DNA of 6,273 nt from GCA-2684655 sp051278165 (GTDB lineage: Bacteria > Planctomycetota > UBA1135 > UBA2386). A model generated the notes under the pieces. That model worked only from the letters and a program-made list of their open reading frames with translations, had not been told where the DNA came from and made no database searches. Position numbers and translations under genes: made by a program. Below, in pieces: positions 1 to 5,465 of the stretch. Every line of letters begins with the position of its first letter. Positions within the stretch are counted from its first letter, which is position 1. Location of the stretch: assembly GCA_051278165.1 (NCBI GenBank), contig JBNMNW010000327.1, forward strand, positions 1-6,273, given 5' to 3'.

Positions 1-1
1 G

Positions 2-2329
2 AACTACACCGGTTCGCACCTCGAACTGGTGCTGCCGCACGCGTTCGTCGCAACCGCCAGCTACCCGCTGGTCTTGGATCCACCGATCTCCAGCGCAATC
101 GTCACGTCCAACACCAAGCCGCTGCGACATCCCGACATCGCCTACATGCCGGGCAGTGATCGCTACCTGGTGGTCTGGGAGCACGCGTACTCCGCGTCCG
201 ACGAGGATATCCACGGTCGCCTAGTGAGCGGCGACGGTACTCCTGTCGGTAGCCTGATCTTCATCGACACGAGCGGCACCCGCGAGCGCAACCCCACCGT
301 GTGCGCCGTCGCCATGAGCGGGCAGTTCGTCGTCGCATACGAATACAGCGCCCCGTATCCTTTTCCAGCCGGCAGCACCATCGACAGGATCCAGGCCCGG
401 ACGGTGCACCCGGCGACCGGCAACCTCGGCTCAAGTACGGCGCTGACGGCCTCGACTATCGGCCTCAACGTTCGCGACAAGAGCCCTTCCCTCGGCGGCG
501 ATTCGTCCTACGTGGACGACGAGTGCATCCTCGTCTTCGAGAGCGAGAGCCAGGACTTCGTCAAGTCCCGCGAGTTCAACGTCTCGACCTCCGGCACGCT
601 GACGGAGTATACCTCCCGCCGTCAAGACATCGGGATTTGCGGCTCGGGCGTGGGCGCCAATTCGAATCCCAAGATCTCCAAGGACGCGGGCGCCGGCGGC
701 GCGTTCGCGATCACGTGGATCCCCTACGGCTACATTGGCGGCTGCGGGGTGCAGCCCTGTGGTGAAGTCCAGTTGAGGGTCCGCTTGATGGACCGGAACT
801 CGAACCCGCTCAGCATAGCCGCTGCCCTATCCGGAGCGCGCATGCGGAACCCCCAGGTCTCCGGCGACGGCCAGATCTTCGTCATGTTGTGGGAACAGGC
901 CGCCACCAGCGGATCCAAGCAGGACATCTGGGGCGCACGACTGGGGGTCCCGGCGAATCCCACGAGCTTGCCGATCCTATACAACGCCGGAGCCATCTTG
1001 GCTGATTCCAACTGGGATCACACAGACCCCGCCGTCGGACTGTATGGCGATCAAATACTGGTCGGGCTCTCGAGAGAACGGAACGCACCGCGAGGTCCTT
1101 ACACGCAGTCGGGTGAGTTCGACGCGACCACTATGACCCAATCCGGACCGTGGTACGGGCTCGGCAGCATCGCCAATTACTCGCACAACCTTGAGTCCGC
1201 GATTGCCATGCGCCTGCCGGCCACCAGCGTTGGGCTTGATGGGCTCATCGCGTTCCGCCAAAGCATCATCGTCGGTGGCTCGGTGCAGAGCGCCGACATC
1301 CGCGTATGGCGGCACCGTGAAGCCGCATCCAGCACCACCTTCGGCAGGGGTTGCTCGGGCGGCTCCGACGCGTTCTACGAACTGATGTCGGGCAATGCGT
1401 TCGACCTCAGCGGTTCGGCGATGCGCCTGGTCAACAACGGCACGAGCTACACTGCCCAGCCTGGGGGCACGTATGTGACGCCGAACTCTGGAGCAACCAC
1501 GCTGAATACGGGCTCCTTCACGATCTCCCCCGTGGGCCTGCCGGCTCCCTTCCCCTACCCCGGCGGTTCGGCGTCGACGATGCTGGTGTTCTCGGACGGT
1601 ATCGTCGCGGTCAATGGCTCGCTCAGCACCGCTCCTGTGCCCGCTGTCAATCCATGGCTCGCATCAGCAAATGCCCGATTCGGGACCTGGCACGACTTCG
1701 ACGTGCCAAGCGGGGGCGAGATCAAGGTTTGGGTGTCAGTGACACAACCCACCTTCTACGTCACGTGGATCGACGTGCACAGCGCGGGCACGACCGATGA
1801 CAACACGTTTCAGATGCAGTTCGATCTTACGACTGGCGACGTCACGATGGTGTGGGAGTCCATGGTTGCGTCCGGGGGGCCGTGGTTGGTCGGCTACGCG
1901 AGTGGCAACGGGGACGTGGACGGTGGCAACGTCGACATCTCGGCTAGTCTGCCCGGCTCGTTCCCGGTGGGTCTGCCCGACTTGCAGCTCGATGCCACGC
2001 CGCCCGCGCTCGGTTCCACCTGCGTGATGACGACCACCAACGTCCCGTCGACCGGCCTCATCGCTTTGCAGACTCTGAGCGTTGCGCAGGTGAATCCCGG
2101 TATCAGCCTCGGGTTCCTCGGCATGCCAGGCTGCACTGCCTACGCCAACCTTGACGCGGTCTACACGATCCCGGTGGCCGGTGGAGTCGCAAGCTTCTCG
2201 CTGCCGATCCCCAATCAGGCGAACCTCGTGGGCTATACGCTGACGGCGCAGAGTTCGGTCTTCGATCCGACTGCCAACGCATTCGGGTTCATCAACTCGA
2301 ACGGTGTGTTGCTGAAGCTCGCCTACTGA
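2..2329 (+). CDS. Large exported beta-rich protein with planctomycete-type C-terminal module (5' partial)
   Basis: The reading frame is open from the first bases of the window, so the GTG at 29 is probably internal and the true start lies upstream. I do not recognise a named family. Counting residues from that GTG, about 1-400 hold several loosely repeated segments of the form NPxV..GQFVVAYE (RYLVVWE, QFVVAYE, AFAITW, IFVMLWE), which suggests beta-propeller-like blades. From about 438 (FGRGCSGG) comes a separate beta-rich domain with FGTWHDFD near 551 and NTFQMQFD near 592, faintly like nidogen-type domains. The last 115 residues, including LGFLGMPGC near 693 and a LPIPNQ...VGYTLTAQ stretch, match a C-terminal module I recall from large planctomycete secreted proteins. 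Gly, Ser, Thr and Asn are rich and Lys is scarce, which fits an extracellular location. No catalytic motif is visible. A surface or secreted structural role is inference. Confidence 0.85.
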   Translation, partial: NYTGSHLELVLPHAFVATASYPLVLDPPISSAIVTSNTKPLRHPDIAYMPGSDRYLVVWEHAYSASDEDIHGRLVSGDGTPVGSLIFIDTSGTRERNPTVCAVAMSGQFVVAYEYSAPYPFPAGSTIDRIQARTVHPATGNLGSSTALTASTIGLNVRDKSPSLGGDSSYVDDECILVFESESQDFVKSREFNVSTSGTLTEYTSRRQDIGICGSGVGANSNPKISKDAGAGGAFAITWIPYGYIGGCGVQPCGEVQLRVRLMDRNSNPLSIAAALSGARMRNPQVSGDGQIFVMLWEQAATSGSKQDIWGARLGVPANPTSLPILYNAGAILADSNWDHTDPAVGLYGDQILVGLSRERNAPRGPYTQSGEFDATTMTQSGPWYGLGSIANYSHNLESAIAMRLPATSVGLDGLIAFRQSIIVGGSVQSADIRVWRHREAASSTTFGRGCSGGSDAFYELMSGNAFDLSGSAMRLVNNGTSYTAQPGGTYVTPNSGATTLNTGSFTISPVGLPAPFPYPGGSASTMLVFSDGIVAVNGSLSTAPVPAVNPWLASANARFGTWHDFDVPSGGEIKVWVSVTQPTFYVTWIDVHSAGTTDDNTFQMQFDLTTGDVTMVWESMVASGGPWLVGYASGNGDVDGGNVDISASLPGSFPVGLPDLQLDATPPALGSTCVMTTTNVPSTGLIALQTLSVAQVNPGISLGFLGMPGCTAYANLDAVYTIPVAGGVASFSLPIPNQANLVGYTLTAQSSVFDPTANAFGFINSNGVLLKLAY

Positions 2330-2480
2330 GGAGGGGTGTAGGCCGATTCGCGCCGCACATTGCACGTCCGGCACGTCTCGTAGAAGCGCAAAGCCCCTTT
2401 GCTCGGAGCTTCGATCTACAAGCGAAGGCCTCCCCGGTTCAGTGAGTCTTGCCTGATACGATTTCAGTCAGAAACTCAGC
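2330..2480. other. Intergenic spacer with short hairpin
   Basis: This 151-bp spacer separates the large exported protein from the next plus-strand gene. It contains a perfect 6-bp stem with a 3-base loop at 2388-2402 (GCAAAG / CTTTGC) but no T-run after it, so it is at best a weak terminator. A short direct repeat GCACGTC occurs twice near 2362-2377. A weak -10-like TGATACGAT lies near 2454-2462, about 20 bases before the next start, without a good -35. No Shine-Dalgarno sequence precedes the ATG at 2481. Confidence 0.4.
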
Positions 2481-3185
2481 ATGCTCTCACTAATAGATTT
2501 CCATCTCACAGAGATTGCGACTTGTGTGTTGTTGGTCTGGGCGGCGATCCGCGGACTCCGCCAATGGTTCTCCGGCCCCAAGATCAGAGGCGCGAGGCGC
2601 ACGCAACCGCTGAAAAAAATCGCGAGCGAGCTCGGCTTAGATTTTGATGCGGCGCCCGACCACAACCACCAGCACAAGTTCCCTCAGTTCGGGTGCTTCA
2701 ACCGCGGCGAGACCAGTTTCGCAAGGAATACGCTGCGTGGAACGATCCAGCTGTTTGGCGCCGACCGTGAGATTGTCGCTGGTGACTATCGCGCCTATGA
2801 CGAAACCACCAACGATAACTTCAGCTACTTGATTCTGCGCATGTCGCGGCGCACGCCATCGTTGTTGATTCGGCCTACAGGTCTACTTAGCAAGCTCAAA
2901 CGGGCGGTGGGACGTTCCGGCATCTAGTTCGAGTCGGCCGCCTTCAATCGCAAGTTCTCAGTGAAGTCTTCGGAAGAGAGCTTCGCCCGCGAAGTGCTGC
3001 ATCCGGGCATGGTCGACTTCTTGTTGCGTGAGAAGCCGCGCGTTATCGATATCGCAGATCGAGCCTTGTTGATCACCGATGGCCGTCGTCAGTGGGGCGC
3101 TTCGCAACTCAAGGCGCAAGTTCGCTTCCTTAGCGAGTTCTGCGAGCGACTGCCGCCGGAGCTCTATCGCAAGCTGGGCGTCTGA
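2481..3185 (+). pseudogene. DUF3137-like membrane-anchored protein split by an in-frame TAG
   Basis: The ATG at 2481 opens a 148-residue frame ending at TAG 2925-2927. The same frame continues for 85 more codons to TGA 3183-3185, and the two halves together make about 234 positions. Residues 9-26 form one hydrophobic segment (IATCVLLVWAA), followed by a basic stretch, suggesting an N-terminal anchor with a cytoplasmic domain. The body carries KKIASELGLDF, a FPQFGCFNRG segment and NTLRGT. Right after the stop comes FESAAFNRKFSV and later HPGMVDFLL. As I recall it, DUF3137-type proteins have one continuous stretch here, with ES.EFNR.F followed by a P.MM..L motif. The TAG sits one residue before FES, where homologues as I recall them have a charged or polar residue. 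One base change from GAG, CAG or AAG would give it. The function of the family is unknown. Alternatives are a base-call error, stop readthrough, or two separate products (GTG at 2961 for the second). Confidence 0.7.
2925..2927 (+). other. In-frame amber codon interrupting the DUF3137-like gene
   Basis: The codon order around it is GGC-ATC-TAG-TTC-GAG-TCG. The upstream frame ends in RSGI and the downstream frame starts FESAAF with no shift of phase, so a single substitution explains the break. I see no obvious stem-loop directly 3' of the codon that would argue for programmed readthrough. Confidence 0.8.
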
Positions 3186-3192
3186 GTCTTGG

Positions 3193-3216
3193 CGGTGACC
3201 AGTTTGCTGGTCGCTG
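3193..3216 (+). terminator. Hairpin just after the DUF3137-like stop
   Basis: Eight bases after the TGA at 3183-3185 lies a 10-bp stem with a TTTG loop. Its core GACCAG/CTGGTC is perfect and the outer part includes two G-U pairs. No T-tract follows (the next bases are GGTGGGG), so it may be a transcript-end structure or a factor-dependent terminator rather than a classic intrinsic one. Confidence 0.3.
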
Positions 3217-3243
3217 GGTGGGGCATGGCATCGCCTTGAGGTA

Positions 3244-3258
3244 GGCGTTGGTGCATGG
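3244..3258 (+). repeat. 15-bp direct repeat, copy 1
   Basis: GGCGTTGGTGCATGG occurs here and again, identically, at 3321-3335, 77 bp apart start to start. The flanks differ, so it is not part of a longer duplication. Confidence 0.75.
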
Positions 3259-3320
3259 ATCCAAAACCACAAGACCGTTGCCGCCAGCGTCCTGATTCAG
3301 ACGCCAACCGCGAACGATGC

Positions 3321-3335
3321 GGCGTTGGTGCATGG
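3321..3335 (+). repeat. 15-bp direct repeat, copy 2
   Basis: This is an exact second copy of GGCGTTGGTGCATGG (first copy at 3244-3258). Both copies lie in the gene-poor stretch before the PfpI-like gene. Confidence 0.75.
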
Positions 3336-3555
3336 TGCGCGGGCTCCTGCGATCGTTGATCACACGGGTTCAGAGTAAGCAACTCGAGCTAGCGTTGCAG
3401 TTCAGCCCGAACGTTCCCCGTGCCTGATCGATAACGTGCGCTGGCGCCAGATTCTGACCAGCCTGGTTGGTAACACCATCAGGTTGGCGGTCGTCGTCGT
3501 CGAACGAGATGTCACCCTGCTAGCCTGACAATCACCAACCACTACCCTGATTCGC

Positions 3556-4164
3556 ATGCACAGACTCAAGGTCCGCATCCTGGTGTTCGAAGACGTCGAG
3601 GTACTCGACTTTGCCGGGCCCTTCGAGGTGTTCTCGCGCACGCGCCTGGTGGCGGGAACGGAATCGCGCAAGACCGAGGAGAGCGCCCCATTCGAGGTGG
3701 CGCTCGTCGCCCGCGAGCCTGGCGTGGTTCGGGCCACGGGCGGACTTGTGGTCGTTGCAAAGCACGGCTTCGACGAAGCGGAAGCCGAAGGCATCGATAT
3801 ACTGGTTGTGGCAGGCGGCTTTGGCACTAGGCCTCTGCTTGAGGATCGCGAGGTGCTCGAGTGGATCCGTCGCAACGCAGCAAGCACCCAGCTCGTGACC
3901 TCGGTGTGCACCGGCGCCTTGCTGCTCGCCAAGATTGGCGCTCTTCGCAACAAGCGAGCGACCACCCATTGGGCCGCCCTCGATCAGTTGGCCGAGATCG
4001 ATCCGACCATCGACGTGCGCCGGGAAGAGCGCGTGGTTGAAGACGGCATACTCACGTCAGCTGGCGTCTCGGCGGGCATGGACATGGCCCTCCGCGTCGT
4101 CGAGTCCCTTCATGGTGCGGGCGTCGCCAGCGAGACCGCGCACTACATCGACTACCGGGTGTAG
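3556..4164 (+). CDS. DJ-1/PfpI family protein, isonitrile-hydratase-like
   Basis: This 202-residue protein has the class I glutamine-amidotransferase-like fold of the DJ-1/PfpI superfamily. Visible marks are the N-terminal strand VRILVFEDVEVLDFAGPFEVF with Asp18, the glycine turn VVAGGFGTR (84-92), and the nucleophile elbow TSVCTGA with Cys118 followed by Thr119. TTHW (136-139) and a C-terminal TSAGVSAGMDMAL (167-179) follow. An N-terminal Asp, a Cys and the next Thr are the residues I recall as essential in isonitrile hydratases (isonitrile to N-substituted formamide), and all three are present. The length fits a stand-alone cytoplasmic enzyme. No AraC-type DNA-binding domain is attached, although the same domain heads many AraC regulators. 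The ATG at 3556 sits right before the first beta strand; no Shine-Dalgarno sequence is seen. It stands alone, with spacers of 370 and 234 bp on either side. Family is secure; substrate is not. Confidence 0.9.
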   Translation: MHRLKVRILVFEDVEVLDFAGPFEVFSRTRLVAGTESRKTEESAPFEVALVAREPGVVRATGGLVVVAKHGFDEAEAEGIDILVVAGGFGTRPLLEDREVLEWIRRNAASTQLVTSVCTGALLLAKIGALRNKRATTHWAALDQLAEIDPTIDVRREERVVEDGILTSAGVSAGMDMALRVVESLHGAGVASETAHYIDYRV

Positions 4165-4398
4165 GTGGTTTCCATGCCGTCTAGATTTGGTTGGCAATGA
4201 AGACGTTCGCCGAGACCAGTGATCGCCAAGCCAATGCTCGGCGATCGCCGCGCGAGCACCGTAGCGGCATAGTCTGTCCAGCTGATCACGATCATGCGCC
4301 GGCTCTGGCAACGATGTGTCTGAGGCTTGCGCCTGCGTGTGGCATTGATTGGTTACGGTCATGCCCCGGTCTTCTAGAATCCGGCGACCGCAATCCCC
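4165..4398. other. Intergenic region with inverted repeat
   Basis: This 234-bp spacer lies between the PfpI-like gene and the next plus-strand ORF. It contains an 8-bp inverted repeat TCGCCGAG (4207-4214) / CTCGGCGA (4237-4244) with a 22-base loop. That overlaps a 10-bp palindrome GGCGATCGCC at 4240-4249. Short frames on both strands have no family resemblance. Confidence 0.4.
4375..4380 (+). promoter_or_regulatory. Possible -10 element before the ORF at 4399
   Basis: TAGAAT matches five of six positions of the TATAAT consensus and lies 18 bases before the ATG at 4399, which would give a very short leader. The -35 region at suitable spacing (near 4352-4357) is poor, so this is weak. Confidence 0.2.
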
Positions 4399-4782
4399 AT
4401 GGCAGCCAACAACCCATCGCTACGTGCCGAGGCGTTGATCACCGACTACCTCGAGCAATTGGTAGCCGGCAAGCAAGTCAACTTCGACGACCTTCGCCTG
4501 GCCAATCCGGATATCGCGGACTTCTTGCACCAAGCGCTGCAGGCTCGGCTGGGCAAGACTGTGAACTCCGACCCGGCGGCCACCATGGCGACGCAGTTCT
4601 CTGTTGATCCAGTGTCTGGAGATTCGGTTGCCGCAGATCCGGTTGCCGAGGATCCGGTGCTGATTCAGGCCGCCCCGCGGTATCCGGAAACTCGATCGCG
4701 CGTCGGCAGAATGAGTTATGTCGGCCACTTGCATGCGGATGATTCGCCCAGATGGCCGCCCGTCTTGCCCATCCAGGCGTAG
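4399..4782 (+). CDS. Short ORF, probable truncated N-terminus of a larger (kinase-like?) protein
   Basis: This is a 127-residue frame. Residues 5-52 form an acidic, helical leader (LITDYLEQLVAGK, FDDLRLANPDIADFLHQAL). It resembles the short segment that, as I recall, precedes the catalytic domain of many planctomycete Ser/Thr kinases. Residues 70-89 are four pentapeptides of the form D-P/S-V-x-x encoded by 15-bp repeats. No kinase glycine loop, catalytic loop or other domain follows. From about 4716 the frame reads through antisense sequence of the opposite-strand histidine kinase and stops at TAG 4780-4782, overlapping it tail to tail by 67 bp. The last 20 or so residues (HLHADDSPRWPPVLPIQA) are therefore unlikely to be native. 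I infer a gene cut off by a rearrangement near 4700-4720. A small genuine protein is possible. The kinase link is tentative. Confidence 0.5.
   Translation: MAANNPSLRAEALITDYLEQLVAGKQVNFDDLRLANPDIADFLHQALQARLGKTVNSDPAATMATQFSVDPVSGDSVAADPVAEDPVLIQAAPRYPETRSRVGRMSYVGHLHADDSPRWPPVLPIQA
4606..4665 (+). repeat. Four 15-bp in-frame tandem repeats
   Basis: Four consecutive 15-bp units begin with GAT at 4606, 4621, 4636 and 4651. Units 2 and 3 are nearly identical (GATTCGGTTGCCGCA and GATCCGGTTGCCGAG). They encode DPVSG, DSVAA, DPVAE and DPVLI, a flexible acidic linker. Confidence 0.75.
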
Positions 4783-5465
4783 CAGGTGGACAGCAGCACA
4801 TCGAGGTCGATGGGCTTGCTTGTGTAAGCGTCGCAGCCGGCGGCCTCGCACTTGGCGCGGTCCTCCGCCATCGAGTGGGCGGTCAGGGCCACGATCGCCA
4901 GTGTGCTCTTGCGATGGCGGAGCGTTCTGGCCAGGGTGTAACCGTCCATCTCGGGCATCTGCATGTCGGTTAGCAGCAGATCGAACGGCGTTCCGGCGGC
5001 CGCGGCCTGATCGAGCATTTGCAATGCGATGCGTCCGTTGTCCGCGATCTCCACGTGAGCGCCCGCCTTGCGGAGATGGAAGCAGATCAACCCCTGATTT
5101 TCGGGCCCGTCCTCCGCGAGCAGGATGCGACCGGTGAGTCGGATCGCGTGGTTCTGCTCCGCTGCCTGAGCGGCGTGGCGGTCGACCGCTTCCATCCGGT
5201 TCACCATCATCGCACCAGGGGCGAGTTCGAGCGGTAGGTCCACCTCGAAGCAGGAGCCCTCGCCGGGTGCGGTGCGCACCAGTTTGACGGTGCCGCCCAT
5301 GAGCGCGGCTAGGCGGCGGCAGATGGTCAAACCAAGCCCTGTGCCGCCGTACTTGCGGGTGACGGTCTCATTGGCCTGGCTGAAGGCCTCGAAGAGTTCG
5401 TCAGACTGTTCGGGGCTGAGTCCGGGGCCGGTGTCCTCAATCGCGAGCATTAGGCACTTCCGCAA
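4716..5465 (-). CDS. Hybrid histidine kinase, N-terminally truncated (end of ATPase domain plus receiver)
   Basis: This 249-residue frame starts at TTG 5465 and is closed upstream by an in-frame stop at 5472-5474. It begins in the middle of a histidine-kinase ATPase domain: G1 box DTGPG (11-15), F box LFEAFSQ (24-30) and G2 box GGTGLGL (40-46). A receiver domain follows at about 112-230 with the acidic pair Glu118-Asp119, phosphoacceptor Asp167 in LLLTDMQMPEMDG, Thr195 in ALTA and Lys217 in TSKP. The sensor region, the HisKA domain with its phosphorylatable His, and the N box needed for ATP binding are all missing, so it cannot autophosphorylate. The receiver looks intact and could in principle still be phosphorylated by a partner. 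Family-like sequence begins at about LMLAIEDTG (5453), exactly where the opposite-strand glycosyltransferase begins. The tail after the receiver (HLGESSACKWPT) is short. It is probably a gene remnant rather than a working kinase. Confidence 0.88.
   Translation of the reverse strand: MRKCLMLAIEDTGPGLSPEQSDELFEAFSQANETVTRKYGGTGLGLTICRRLAALMGGTVKLVRTAPGEGSCFEVDLPLELAPGAMMVNRMEAVDRHAAQAAEQNHAIRLTGRILLAEDGPENQGLICFHLRKAGAHVEIADNGRIALQMLDQAAAAGTPFDLLLTDMQMPEMDGYTLARTLRHRKSTLAIVALTAHSMAEDRAKCEAAGCDAYTSKPIDLDVLLSTCYAWMGKTGGHLGESSACKWPT
5450..5465. other. Probable rearrangement junction between two decapitated genes
   Basis: Reading left on the minus strand, kinase ATPase-domain sequence ends here at LMLAIEDTG. 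Reading right on the plus strand, glycosyltransferase sequence begins here at HFRKRAYKW. Neither gene has a 5' half beyond this point: the minus frame meets a stop at 5472-5474, and the plus frame upstream is merely antisense to the kinase. No target-site duplication, terminal repeat or transposase remnant is visible. Confidence 0.65.

Larger units (their letters stand above)
3186..3555. other. 370-bp region without a convincing gene
   Basis: Both strands carry only short frames of about 60-80 codons with no family resemblance that I can name. The plus-strand frame at about 3199-3378 and the minus-strand frame at 3130-3363 read as mildly protein-like but have no recognisable motif. The region holds a post-stop hairpin, a 15-bp direct repeat, a 10-bp palindrome CTGGCGCCAG at 3441-3450 and a TCG-triplet run at 3491-3502. 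It may be degenerate coding DNA or a long spacer containing the promoter of the PfpI-like gene. No good -10/-35 pair is visible. Confidence 0.4.

Noticed and set aside
301..765. 154-codon plus-strand frame inside the first gene
   Set aside because: Arg-rich composition typical of a shadow frame in GC-rich DNA; the overlapping frame 2-2329 is far more protein-like.
1736..2374. 212-codon minus-strand frame
   Set aside because: His/Arg-rich antisense shadow of the first gene with no recognisable motif.
2388..2402. GCAAAG-CCC-CTTTGC hairpin as an intrinsic terminator
   Set aside because: Short stem, 3-base loop and no T-run; kept only as a note in the spacer entry.
3130..3363. 77-codon minus-strand frame in the gene-poor stretch
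   Set aside because: Overlaps the end of the DUF3137-like frame and shows no recognisable domain, so not supported as a gene.
3402..3965. 187-codon minus-strand frame over the PfpI-like gene
   Set aside because: Ser/Thr/Arg-rich low-complexity product, antisense to a clearly real enzyme.
4240..4249. GGCGATCGCC palindrome, identical to the cyanobacterial HIP1 core
   Set aside because: I noticed only a single copy in the window, and the rest of the window does not look cyanobacterial.
4191..4607. 138-codon plus-strand frame before and overlapping the ORF at 4399
   Set aside because: Composition is shadow-like and it ends inside the better frame; no family resemblance.
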